DNA from: Flammula alnicola
Lineage: Eukaryota; Basidiomycota; Agaricomycetes; Agaricales; Strophariaceae
Assembly (NCBI GenBank): GCA_015499995.1
Contig: JADNRV010000040.1
Location: 291,935-355,934, forward strand
Length of the DNA stretch: 64,000 bases
Direction of reading: 5' to 3'
Part shown: positions 24,039 to 35,122 of the stretch, one piece after another
Numbering within the stretch: the first letter of the stretch is position 1
Layout: each line of letters begins with the position of its first letter
Notes under the pieces: model-generated
The model's input: the letters and a program-made list of their open reading frames with translations, nothing else
What the model was told of the DNA's origin: nothing
The model's database searches: none
Program-made: the position numbers and the translations under genes

Positions 24039-24718
24039 ATGATGATACAGAAACTGACAGCCCTGAGTTCAGCTTTACTCTATGATTTCTCACTTCTCTC
24101 AAGCTTTTTTCAAGAAAAACATTTCACTACGATGGCTATGACATCACTCCTGACCTCACTGTCACTGGCCTCATTGATGAAACTGACTCAACTATCCCCA
24201 GGATCGATGGCTGATCTCTGCTCATGGCTCTTGAAATGAAAGCAGTCAATATTGTGGAGAAGTCTTACTCTCCAGCTGATGTCCAGTCACAAATTACCGG
24301 GAATGACAAGGATAATTTTATGACCAAGCTGACTGAACAGAAGAAGGCCACCATTCATACTGCTGCAAATGACCTCTGCCAATTGGGTCTAGGGCATAGT
24401 AGCTGGGTGGACCATATGCTCAAGGTCCTGAGTCAGGTTCTGTGATATTCCTCTGTTACATTGGTGCACACCTTCTAATTAGGCCCATAGATGTATTCTC
24501 AGGCATCAATGACCAAATCGAAGATGGAACTTTGTACCTGTATTTATGGGTTTTTGTGGGCCTGCAAGGTGGTTTTCGGTCCTGTTGGCAACCTTTTCTT
24601 GTCACCAAACTACATGGCAAAGCATGATGAACTGAATGTCTGGTGTCCGATTGCATTCCAGCATGGTGACATAGACAGTTCTTCAGTGACAATCCAGGAA
24701 TCCTTTGCCTTTGGATAA
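24039..24718 (+). pseudogene. Gene remnant, function unknown
   Basis: Plus-strand pieces read HYDGYDITPDLTVTGLIDE, then a TGA (likely from TGG), ALEMKAVNIVEKSYSPADVQ, HTAANDLCQLGLGHSSWVDH and later LNVWCPIAFQHGDIDSSSV. They share orientation and composition and may be exons of one gene. Family unknown. Confidence 0.35.
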
Positions 24719-24901
24719 TAAAACCCTGACTTCTGAGAAGATTGGCCAGCATCAGTATTTTGCCCAGTGGTCTAGCACAAGCACTGGTTTAATGGGACTA
24801 GTTGTCCCATAAATGCATCCTTAATATCGAATTCAGTCATGAAATGTGGAAAACAAGTGATTACTTATGTGTCTTCGAACTGTCAGAGTGTCCAGTAGGT
24901 A

Positions 24902-25234
24902 TCACAATACAATATTGTCTTCTGAGTTGACAACAATACATGGTGTCTTGATGAGGTGGAGTGCACCAGAGGTAAGAGGCAGAAAATCCTTCATGAGATC
25001 TGCCTCAAACTTGGCACTTCCATGGTTCTGACATGCAGTCAGCCAGCTGCTATACTCCCAGATTGACCAAGGGAGCAGAACTGTCATGTGAAGGTTATAC
25101 AAAAGCTGATGAATGATCCTTTGAAACTTACTTTTGTGGCAGAATGTGATTAGAACTTTCTGCATTAAATGGTGGCAGTCGTGTAGCAATTCCAGGGATA
25201 TGTTTTCCAGCTGCAATATTAACAATGTGTTCAA
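24902..25234 (-). pseudogene. Gene fragment, function unknown
   Basis: Open minus-strand frame of 110 codons (LELLHDCHHLMQKVLITFCH; SIWEYSSWLTACQNHGSAKF; KTPCIVVNSEDNIVL). It overlaps the start of repeat R3 copy 2. Unrecognised. Confidence 0.3.
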
Positions 25235-25684
25235 TTATCCAGAATTATCAAAGCAACATATTTGGCTGTAGGTTAAAAAACACTTCTTGGTACTCTACCT
25301 AAAGTTGCTTTCTCTAGTGTGAACTATAATACTCACATTCGGTCAGCAGAAAGAATACCCTCTATAAGCACTTTGATAACAAAAATAGCAGTAAATATAG
25401 AGGTAGAAGGAATAGCAGGTATTGAACTAGTCAACTGGGTAAAAATAAACTAAGTGTAAGCCTAGCATGCACCCAGGATTATTTAATATTGTTCAATTAG
25501 CCTTACCCAGTGGCTATTCTTAATAGAAAATATTACTTTTTATTATAATTTTGACTGGGTCTTTCAGTGCTGCCTCTTTAGATGTTTTTTTACTTAAAAA
25601 TCAATGCTGAGAATTATTAATCATCTCTTGCTTTGTGCTTTCTGCTAGCATTGTGGTATCAATGGCCTCAGTGGGCCTTGGATG
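25210..25684 (+). repeat. Dispersed repeat R3, copy 2
   Basis: Near-identical to 13509-13981 with only scattered substitutions. Its right edge abuts the segment (25687-25801) found inverted at 20015-20139. Confidence 0.85.
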
Positions 25685-26149
25685 GTGACAACCAAGGTGG
25701 CTTGGACTGCCATCCTCCTCCCTGGTCAGTATTAGTGTCAATGACACCTCACCACTGCCCCTCACCATGACCCCATGATAGCCATGAGAGGTCTAATGAC
25801 TATATACAGTAATAGTGACAACATCGGGTGCCTCCTCTCTATGCAGTGCACTCATCACCAGCCAATGATGACACTGCTGCTCCCACCGCACTGTATCTGG
25901 CACCTCATACCCCAATCTCATCCTTGTTTGCCTACACTCCCTACTCACCACCAACCTCCAAATTTGCCACATCACCTGGCAGTGGATAGTATTTAGATGC
26001 CCAGAGTGTGCTAATAGCACCCTGGGCTTTTGGTATATTATTTTTTTGGTATTATTTATTTGTAATATACTTAGTTATTCAATGCCATTATCATTAATAT
26101 CTAAGGTTGCAAATAAGTCAGTCAGTGTAAAAGAAAAAAATAGACTAAT

Positions 26150-26376
26150 ATCTGGAATATATAATCCATCTGAATTCCACCTGGGCTCCATCTAGAATGC
26201 TAACTCAAAGACCTTTTCTTATCAGAGTCCATCTGGATGGAGTCCAGCTGGACTCCAGGTGGATTAAGTAGAAATACACAAGGTTAGGTGTAGTCAAGGA
26301 CTCCAGATGTACTCCACTAAAATCACCTAGAGTCTCTGGAGTCCACCTGGAATCTGTGAAGGAGGGTAAAGTACTG
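26150..26376 (+). mobile_element. Partial GGAGTCC hAT-like element (right arm)
   Basis: GGACTCC/GGAGTCC subrepeats, then AGTCCACCTGGAATCTGTG and the family terminus GGAGGGTAAAGTACTG ending at 26376. Left end not identified. Confidence 0.6.
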
Positions 26377-27609
26377 GGTTCAATGAATGTGTGTCATCTG
26401 GTTTTTATAGGCTGTCTGGAAGGGAAGACATATTAGTCCCATCTCTTATAACTTGACACAGCTGAACATCCACCATCTGGTGTATTACCTTTGCCAAAAG
26501 ACCCTTGGATTTTCTGGGCAATAGATGTGCCATCGAACATAGAAAAATTGCCAGTAAGTTTATTTTAAAAGTATGCTGGTGTCTCCATCAGAGACTCATT
26601 ATGGTGGTCTATTCAGGTTAAATTTTTCAGCACCGTGGAGGAAATAAATTTATAGTTCAAGACAGAGATGAGCAGGACTGAGGAGAAACATGATGCATTT
26701 TTATCCTTATTTGCTGTATATGAAGGTCAATCAAGTACAATTTCATCAAGATTGAAGATAGCAACTATCTGGTGTTGTTGATGCCACCTCTGCAATTGTA
26801 AAGCTAGGAAGACTTCTTCACCCACAATGTATGTGCATGCACTGCCTTTATTTTTGACTCTATCATTATCAATACCACTATACAACACTAGTACTAGCTG
26901 CATTTCATAATAAATCTTTCAAACTGTTGTACACCTTATTTTTGATTGATGCTTTGGCTAGGTTGGATACACAGGGCTTTCTTGCACTGGACAATGGCAT
27001 TACAAATGGGAATTTGTAGTATAAAAGATGTACTTCTGTAGTTATTTACCTTAAGCATTATCTTCCCTGTTTTATTACAAGCTAAGATGCAGTGTCTAGT
27101 AAGAAAGAAGATGAATAAAGGAATATTGACTTCAATAGAGTTTGTTTAAAAAGCCAGAGAAGGCTTAGTTAATAAAGAAAAAATTCTTGAGGACAAGGTC
27201 CAAGAATTTAAAACCCAGAGTGTGTGTAGAGGCCAAGAGTGTGCCTAGAGAAGTCAGAAACAGAGTCCACAGCTTGGTATTTAAAAAATGCATAATTTAG
27301 TCAGTTTTCAACCATTTTGCATTAAAAAAAATTGTATTGATGAGTACTACATGCTAGATACCAAAAAACCCACATAACCTGCAGCAATACCCATGCAGTT
27401 CCCTAAAATTCAAGCTAGTCATGTCCTAGAGTCTTTCTCAAACATAAAACCTTGAAATCAATAAAACTGTTTATTCTTGTGATAGAAGAAAGCTTGAAAC
27501 AACAATAAAATGTGTATTTGAATAATCCCTTATACCCAGAACCATGAGGCGCTGTCTACAAGTCAGCTGGTTGAACAAAACAAACACTGTGGAGCACAGC
27601 ACACTATAT
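26377..27609. other. AT-rich non-genic DNA
   Basis: No gene, RNA or defined repeat was recognised. Confidence 0.4.
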
Positions 27610-27940
27610 ATTTCTAGAGCTAGTAGAGCATCACTCGACTTTCACTCCACAGTTGTGTGTGAATGCCCCACTCCAAATCAGAGGGAGACTCAACAAAGAT
27701 AACCTTGTGGTCCAGTGACTGATAGAACCACAGCTCAAGTATGTGACACACCATCAGAGATTGAAGCTGAAAGGTGTGTGAGGAGGGATCCATTGAGAGG
27801 TGTGCAGCATGCATTGCATCAGTGAATATGAATATGCACTTGACATCACCAAAGCCAATGGCATTGGAGATGGCAACCCGAATGGCAAAGAGCTCTGCAT
27901 CAGTAGATGTGGCCTTGCCAGCAGAATGACACCCAGAGTA
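27610..27940 (-). mobile_element. LINE RNase H fragment, doubly truncated
   Basis: The minus strand encodes MHAAHLSMDPSSHTFQ and VIFVESPSDLEWGIH. These correspond to TDAMHAARLSVDPSPHSFQ and ESPSDMEWGIQ of the LINE at 59.4-61.1 kb, with the preceding RNase H part in another frame. It joins the gene fragment to its right (27945-28520) in the same orientation. No poly(A) tail or TSD is visible. Confidence 0.7.
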
Positions 27941-27944
27941 GACT

Positions 27945-28520
27945 GGATATTAGGGTCACCGCCAGTCCCAAGCTCTAGCTTCACTTTAATCATGATAAGT
28001 GGTAGCCTGGAATTGCCTCCAATGTCTGTCTGGTAGTACATGATGCAGCCCTCATCTTCAGTGGGGCATTTGTTAGTCACCCAGATGTGTGATTCATCAT
28101 CGGGAAATATAACCTTCAGACCTTGCAGGAAAGCTTCAAGGTGAAGGTCATGGGTGTCGTAAAGTTGAGGCATAGATTGGATTAACAATGATGCACCCTG
28201 GAGGGTGTTTTGTAAATCTTCAGTCATATTGCCACCTCAAGCTGTGAGAGGGCTAGCATGCATTTCTAATGAAAATTGATGGAATGCAGAGTGCATAAGT
28301 TCAAGGGGGGGGAGGAATAGTGTCCACAGGGCGATAGTTCTGTACCCGAGTCTGTTCATTCCGTTGAAAGGGAAACCAATTCTGATTTGCACAATATAAA
28401 GATGGTGCAGGGATTTTCCGCACTTCAAATAGCACTGGCAGGACAGATCCCTGGCCATCTACAGTCCTTGTGATAGCCAACGGGGTGAGAATTATTGCAA
28501 CATTCTGTTCCTGTCCTGCC
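27945..28520 (-). pseudogene. Expanded-family gene remnant, copy 2
   Basis: Minus strand: DLQNTLQGASLLIQSMPQLY, then FLQGLKVIFPDDESHIW and a segment (LIMIKVKLELGTGGDPNIQ) resembling the conserved stretch upstream of FunK1-type fungal kinases, where an acidic/basic xKxExGxGG.DP.xQ pattern occurs. It overlaps copy 1 (20463-20870). The reading frame runs straight into LINE RNase H sequence, so the gene was broken by that insertion. Confidence 0.45.
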
Positions 28521-29763
28521 GGATGCAGTTAGAAACCTGGTCACACCCTTTCGCAGTGAAAATCGAGGACTCATTTTCAAAGTGAAAGCTTGGGGGTTGC
28601 ACATGTGCAAGGTGGAGCAGGAGGGAAAGAGATTGCACAAGTCAGAAGTAGACCCAAGCTATCCCACCACTGACCTTGTTCAGGTTTTCCCGCTGCTCAA
28701 GTAGATTGATAGCCATTGGACATGGATTTATTGTAATCATACTCTATAGCTTTTTATGTAGCGCCTCAAAAACAAACTTCCCCTCCCTTAGCATAACTTG
28801 ACAGTCTCGGCCACATCTGTGCTTTACGGATGGGCAGAGCTTCTTCATCCTTAACCGACTCTCAAGTCTGTTCGAAACGCCACAGCTGGCAGTGGTACAC
28901 TACATCACGACAACTTGAATGATGGCATTCAAAACTCTGGTGAGTTCACCTAATCAAATTAGTAGAAATTTATCCGTCCACAGGCATGCGAGTCTGTCAC
29001 CTGCAATGCTGTCTTGCATACCCTTGATAGCACACCACACCACTCTGCTCCTTACTAGGTGTTGGTCGCTGATCACTCCTTCTCATGCTGATGCAAGTTG
29101 CCCATTTGTAATCTTCTGGGGCACTTAACTCCAACGCTCAACCTCAACGGGCTTGATTCTCCCAGGAAACTACGTAATATCCTCTGCTTACATTCTCGTA
29201 GGCAGACAGGGGCATTGCTATGTCATATTACTGTCTAGAGGACCCTATTGTTGCAGCAGGGTGTAATAATCTTGTCGCAATTGGGGTCGGTGAGCTTGCT
29301 GGCAGAGGGCAATAAATGATGCTATTTTCACAAACAGAAACCGACTGTCTGGCTGCTCTTGGGACATTGCGGAGGACGGGCCAGGATCTATATTGGTGCT
29401 TATCGCTCCTCATGGTGGACGAGATGCCAGTTGCCCATTTGCAATCTTCTGGGGCATGTATCTCCAATGCTCTGCTACAATGGGCTTAGTTATTCCACGA
29501 AGCTATGTAATTTGCTCTCCTGGTATTCCTCTAGGTGGACAGGGGCAATGTTATACCATATTACTGTCACTATATGCCTTCTGTCCTTCTTCCAATGCCA
29601 TAGCATAGGAAAACAAAAATGATCGAGAGACTGGGCTGGTCGACCAGCCCATACAGGAATAGATTCCTTACCGCAACTTGTGATGGACCGGCATCATGGA
29701 GCTGGTGGGCAAAAAAGCAATAAAAGGAAGCTATGATACCACCTCAGAATTTAAACAAGTACC
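28521..29763 (+). other. Non-coding or unrecognised DNA with an internal duplication
   Basis: Two segments, about 29085-29245 and 29405-29565, are diverged direct copies (both encode ASCPF.IFWG on the plus strand and both contain GGACAGGGGCA/AGACAGGGGCA). They look like duplicated exons of an unknown gene. Composition shifts from AT-rich toward balanced across this stretch. Confidence 0.35.
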
Positions 29764-31348
29764 ATGCAGGACGACATTGCTCCTTCCAAGGATACAGATA
29801 ACACCACTTTCTTCGAGCTGTATGCTCTGCGTGCAGCCGCCCCCTTCCCGACCCTCCTCGGCCCCCAAGTGCGACCGCAAGGCCCAAAGCCCGATCTAAT
29901 CAGCCTAGGGACCGAAGGCCTATGGGGCGAATTCACCCTGGTGCCTGACACCAGTACTCAAGACGGGCGCATGCCCACCAGCTTCAGGAGTAATCATTCG
30001 TATCTTCTCCGTGAAGACAACAATATCTGCTCCCTCTTCATTAAGGTAAGCGTTTATAATTCTATAATGACCCAAACGTGTTTACTCAACGTTTACTACT
30101 GCAGAGCGCTCTTTCCACCGGTCGACCGAAAACATCGCTCCTCACTTTGCAGGTGGACCTCAAGATTAAGGAAGGGATCATCGTCTACGATTGCTGCTCG
30201 GACTCCCCGTACCACCTGGAGAGGCCGCAGTTCCACGACGATTTGGAGGGTGGCGCCTACGCTGTTAACGGCATCGTTTCTCTCCACTCTTTCCTTTGCG
30301 ATGAACTCAAGGAAACTATGGCGAGCACGCTCCTCAGCAGGACTTACTGGGGACCGTGGAAGACGAGCACCATTGTCCTGACGAAAAGTTCGTCCTCCCC
30401 AGCCTTTCGCTGTTTCTGGAAAGAGCATGCCTCCTCTCCACTCGCCGCCTCCTTGGGCGGCATCGGCTCTCTCGTTTCTGACCCCTCCTTGGATTCGGCA
30501 GGTTGGGACTTCAGCCCGTCGACAATGTATGTGGACCCCGTTGCCAAATTTTTCTTGATGCAATTAAGGAGCTACGTAAGTCCAACGTTCAATTACTTTG
30601 CACCTCAGGCTAATTTATGGATTCCTTGAACAAGGCTCAAGAGCTCTGGGAGGCGTTCTTGACCACCGTCCATCTGGCCGCTACGAAAGTAGTCATCATC
30701 TTTCCAACGCACAAGAAACTTATACCCGCTCCTGGGATCTGGAATTCTGCCGAAGCCTATTCTAAATGCGCGTTGTCGATCATCCAGTTGACCTACCCCC
30801 TCACCGGTGACAAGGACGCTGCCCTCATTCAATTTTATTTATCTCCATCAACTTGGCACACTGCCATCGCTGTCGTCAATGCCCTTGACATCGAAGTCAT
30901 CGCGTTCTCAATGTGGCATGCCAAACAGGGCCAATTTGACATCAGCGGAGATGGTATATGCCTCGCAGCGATGCTGGTGAGTCAGGACATCTTCATGGTT
31001 TCAATATTCTAACTTATCTATCCATTGGTTTTATAGATCGACGAGGAACTCTACGGCATCTTTTACTCTTGAGATACTAACAGTAAGAGGTGGTCGGACA
31101 CAAAGCAGCTGTGTTCATTCTCCCAACGCGGGCTCCTCAAGTACAAATTCCATCGGGACGCATGGGCTAGGTTTATGGACCCCGCATCACCACACCACTG
31201 CGCCTGTAACGATCTTCTTGCGAGGCTCCAACACCAACTCGGCCTTGAGCGAGTGGCAAGACACAAGATCCCCCCAATGCCGATCCCCCCAATGCCCCTC
31301 GGTAGTGACCAGGGAAAAACTGTTGGAATATCGAAAAGCGGATGCTAA
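29764..31348 (+). pseudogene. Four-exon hypothetical gene with one in-frame TGA
   Basis: Exons 29764-30045, 30105-30575, 30635-30976 and 31037-31072 join in frame with GT-AG introns of 59, 59 and 60 nt. The third acceptor (CAAG at 30634) follows a good branch site, CTAAT. The protein starts MQDDIAPSKDTDNTTFFELY and contains KIKEGIIVYDCCSDSPYHLE, then LWEAFLTTVHLAATKVV. The fourth exon meets TGA at 31070-31072. The same frame then stays open for 91 more codons (SKRWSDTKQLCSFSQRGLL; FMDPASPHHCACNDLLARL) to TAA at 31346, so the TGA probably replaced CGA (Arg). I do not recognise the family. Without the TGA the protein would be about 467 aa. Confidence 0.6.
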
Positions 31349-31544
31349 AGATTCTTGCGACATCGGCAGATGGTTGGCACGGCCTCGCATGTTCTCTTTG
31401 ATTTCACTTCGTTTTCCTACCACGTGGGCTCGTCTTCGAGAGAAAATAACACAGCATACATGTATATAACCGGGTTACCATAGACATTTGATATCCTGAC
31501 ATTTAATATCCTGAGAATCAAGATTAGATTAACATCCTAAGTTA

Positions 31545-31940
31545 ACCGACGTGGACAACGCGGCAGATGTACAGAAGGCCATCGCATATGTGTTTGGCCA
31601 CATACTCGTGTGTAACAAAGCCGAGATCGCCAAGCGCCGCATGCGTGTGTGCTCCATCACATGCCTGCAGGGCCCATCGGGCACGCTCAGCGGTGGCGCC
31701 GCGCTGCACAGCATGAACGGCGCGCGGCTCGACGTGCTGCTGTGCGAGGAGGACACACGAGCTGAAGCTGCTGCAGGAGCAGGTCTGGGGGAGCAGTGCC
31801 ATGCTGGTAAGTCATCTCTTGCTCTGTCACTTTCCCTCTGTGTGTCATGTGCATCCAGACGGGACTGATTGTCTGTCTCCTTAGAACGCGACCACGGTCT
31901 AGCAGGCAAAGGTGGGCATCACAACCACCAACTTGAAGGT
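31545..31940 (+). pseudogene. Captured fragment of SMC2 (condensin) hinge region
   Basis: SMC2 is the condensin ATPase. The plus strand reads DVQKAIAYVFGHILVCNKAE, AKRR, then PSGTLSGGAA, which matches the SMC2 sequence just after the hinge (KAM.YVFG..LVC....AK; DP.GTLSGG). With a one-base shift it continues LKLLQEQVWGSSAM, as in the coiled coil after the hinge. A GTAAGT donor near 31806 and an acceptor near 31885 survive; the next piece contains a TAG. Only about 110 of roughly 1,200 residues are present, so this is a stray gene fragment and not the functional locus. Confidence 0.65.
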
Positions 31941-32209
31941 ATCCTCTCTCACTTTACTAGTACTAAAGCAGCAGCTCAACGGAGCCTCTGCCACACTTAA
32001 TTGTGATGCCGTCTTAGAGGATCGACCATCTCAGGGAAATTTAACTTGACAACAGCCGCAGGTCCGCAGTTGGTAAAGGTGGCTACCAACTGAGTCCGTG
32101 GGAGCTGGCTGGTCACTGGTAATCCTGCAGTGAAAGGAGACTGCAGTTTTTACTGCGGGTGCCTTTCCCAGAAATCGCTTTAAGACAGAACCTCCAGTAA
32201 GGAGCAAAT

Positions 32210-32960
32210 TTGGACTTGTTTCATTGTGTGCCAATTGTACCCTTTAGCAGCCCACAGATCATGATGAAAAGCCAGCCACCTTTTGTTTCAGATGCCACTG
32301 GAAGCCCAGACAACATATACACTGGCAGCCCAGACAACATATATGTCGACGACTCGGATGACTTGGCCAACAATCCTTCCAGGCTAAGCTCATGCAAGGG
32401 AACCAGGAAGCCAACAAAGGGCTGGGAGTTGGAAAGAGAAGCTTACCAGCAAGCAGAGAAGGGACATCAAGATAGAATCTGCTCACTTGAGCAAGAGGTC
32501 ATCAAGTTACAACTAGAAAACAGTCATCTCACCATCCTTGTCAGTGGTTAGTTCAGATCCCTTAGTTCAAGGCTACCCAATTCTTGCTTACTTGCCATTT
32601 TTATTAGAAAAGGTACTGCCAATCGTGTCTCATGCAGCACTTCCGAGTTGCAAGCAATCCCCTCAAGTTCAACCTATCTTTTCCTCCATACCTGCTGATG
32701 TGCCCCAGGCCTCTTTCCTTGCTGAATCACCTTTTATTCACATGGGAACTCCAACTCCAAAGCCTAGGGCTAAGGCACTGAAACAGAAGCCCAAAGGCAA
32801 AGGTGAACTTGGAGCATCAATGTTAATGACTTCTCCAGCCAAGACTGCCAACTTGGTGATCCTCAAGGTAAGTACTTTCAAGTTACCAGTGACTTTGTGT
32901 TCAAATTCTGATGAAGAGATAGTCCAGGCTGGGATCTCTGTCGGGTAACCTGAGCTCGAA
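32210..32960 (+). pseudogene. Hypothetical coiled-coil gene remnant
   Basis: The plus strand encodes an N-terminal low-complexity part with a duplicated GSPDNIY motif, an acidic patch (VDDSDDLANN), and a heptad-rich stretch (WELEREAYQQAEKGHQDRI; SLEQEVIKLQLENSHLT). After a frame change near 32540 it continues LVQGYPILAYLPFLLEKVL and a basic KPRAKALKQKPKGKGE region, ending at a GTAAGT donor near 32870. Unknown family, with one frameshift or unrecognised splice. Confidence 0.4.
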
Positions 32961-33531
32961 TGCATCCAAGTCCTACACCGTAGACAGGACTCAGCGTAAA
33001 ATGGCATTGTATTCATATTTCAGTTTCAAGTCAATTTTGGTAGCTGTCCTGCTTTGGATATTCTTTTCGCACCTATCTTGCTGAGGGTATCTGTTGTTTT
33101 ACTCACATTCAAATGTAGGGCTGCAGTAGCATTACCTGACTGCGCTGGAAATTTCTAATGACCTTCACCCAATAAATTTATATTATTTTGCCCGGGACGA
33201 CAGATAGTGTCATCTACTCAGTACTTTAGTACTTTGATGTCAGGCTAAGGACCCCCTGCCACAACCACGATATCACACTGTGCGCATGGCATGTGTGCGC
33301 ACCATGCATGGCATGGTATGTGCACCGCGCCATATAATAATGTAGTTATATGTACTACAGTCATTTGCTGGTCAATGAGACACAAAAATAAAGATTACTC
33401 TTGGAAATTTTTAATATCAGCAATATACAATATTGTAACTGACAGATCTATGGAGATACATTGAAATCCCTTATACTGTTCAGTACGTAGATAATTTATA
33501 TAGAGGAACTGGTACTACAAATGAGGGCTAC
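32961..33531. other. Non-genic DNA
   Basis: Contains palindromic GCGCATGGCATGTGTGCGC-like sequence near 33280-33320. No gene recognised. Confidence 0.35.
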
Positions 33532-33539
33532 AAATAAAG

Positions 33540-34609
33540 GAGGTCTTTACCCTCCCCCCCAGATTCCTGGTGGACTCCAGATGGACTCCGGCAGAGTGAA
33601 ACAGTCCATATGGAGTCCAGATGGACTATTTTTTGGCTGAGACCCCAGCCAAATTTTATTCCGGACTCCTGCTGGAGTCCAGATGGAGTCCAGACAAACT
33701 CCGGAGACTCTATGCAGAGTCTCTGGAGTCCACTGGTTTTATAGTGGAACAGGAGTCCCAGGAGTTCAGATGGAGTCCAACAGGAGTCCAGATGGTCCAA
33801 CAGGAGTCTGGTGATTTCCTTTTTTGGAAATACTGTTATTTTTAGCAACTGTATGAAAATTACATACTATTACATAAAATGACATCAAAGTGACACAGTG
33901 GAACCTATTTGTAATCAAGAAATTCCATATTTAGTAGGTGCAAATTTCAAAAGACTCGCGTTCGGTCGAGTATTTTGTGTTTTTCTCACCAACTGAAGCA
34001 TCTATTAATAGGATTTTTGCATATTCAGGGTTTTGGAAGCAGGCTCTATAACTATCTTTTTTGGCAAAAAATTCCCACGGTATGTGGAACCAGCCAAATA
34101 AAGCAATATATCATGCTGACATAACCTGGTGCATGTGTATCTAGAATTTCCTTAAATTTCTGAATCTGACGGTACTCCACTTGACCCTGAATCTTGTGAC
34201 TAATGTCACAAAATGGATAGATATATTACAACAAAGGAGGTACATAGGCACTTTTTTGGGTTGGTTAAACAAGCTTCTCTGGTGTAGTGGTTAAATGGTT
34301 GTTCTGATAGCTTATTGATAGCTTTGGGTTCAATTACTGTTGAATGCAAACTTTTTGGTGATATTTTTTTCTGAGTTTTGTCTGTCCACCAGTTGAAGTT
34401 GCGTCATTTGTGGACTCTATATGGAGTCCATCTGGAGTTTATATGAAGTCCATGTGGATTCCACCAGACTCCATGTGGACTCCATGTGGACTCCACTTCT
34501 TCATAGTGAACTCCACCAGACTCCATGTGGAGTCCATCAGGAGTCTCCGCCAAGTTTATGCGGAGTCTATGGAGTCCACCAGGAATAGGTAAAGGAGGGT
34601 AAAGTACTG
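33540..34609 (+). mobile_element. hAT-like non-autonomous element A (GGAGTCC family)
   Basis: A 1,070-bp element with ends GAGGTCTTTACCCTCC and GGAGGGTAAAGTACTG. It is flanked by an exact 8-bp duplication, aaataaag, at 33532-33539 and 34610-34617. Each arm (about 33560-33820 and 34405-34590) is a dense, imperfect array of GGACTCC/GGAGTCC motifs in both orientations. The core (33840-34390) is shared with element B. It contains no transposase frame. CAG-type ends plus an 8-bp TSD point to hAT. It inserted beside copy 3 of the expanded gene family. Confidence 0.85.
34280..34337 (+). promoter_or_regulatory. tRNA-like box A and box B inside hAT-like element A
   Basis: Box A tggtgtagtgg (34280-34290) and box B ggttcaattac (34327-34337) with tRNA-like spacing, followed by a T7 run at 34365-34371 that could end pol III transcription. 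The same arrangement is in element B (41468-41478 and 41515-41525). Confidence 0.55.
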
Positions 34610-34975
34610 AAATAAAGGGACATACACCTCCTTCTGTGCGACTTCGAAGGACCATCGTCAGCGGCAGCTTGTGCTGACCACTTGATCTACTTGGACCTCT
34701 GACTCTGGAAATGATTGGCTTCTCTTGAGCTTTGGAATTGGTCGACTGCTGTAGATCGGTCAACGTGTGTTGAGTTCGGGAGTTGGAAGATCTTGTTTGA
34801 CGGTCGGAAGACATGGTTGCAAAGAGGCAAGAAGTTAAAACAATTGTGATGATAAAGAAAGGTGAAGGTGAAGGTGAAAGAGGTTGGCGACTTTGAATTC
34901 AGATAGGTAAGCATTGGAACAGGTAAATGGCGTGGGCCCTAAACATGAGGCAAACCCCATGGTCGATCACTGCCC
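34610..34975 (-). pseudogene. Expanded-family gene remnant, copy 3 (N-terminal part)
   Basis: The minus strand from 34814 reads MSSDRQTRSSNSRTQ, DLQQSTNSKAQEKPIISRV and SSGQHKLPLTMVLRSR. It matches copy 1 (20866-21200) including 100 bp of upstream DNA. It retains more CpG than copy 1. It is truncated at its coding 3' side by element A. Confidence 0.55.
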
Positions 34976-35122
34976 TTTAAAGTCATTCTTCTGAAGGGCT
35001 ATTATAATGAAAGCCACGCTTTACCAGTAAGTTTCCTTCCCACAGAATAATCCATCAGTTGACTCATATGGGTTCTATGGACATGAACATCAGGAGTTGA
35101 AGGCTTTAAGATAGAGTAGATG

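Noticed and set aside
33540..34600. Short ORFs in GGAGTCC arrays on both strands
   Set aside because: Repeated Trp/Ser/Pro-rich peptides are translations of the transposon arms; the same occurs at 40727-41832 and 44280-44545.
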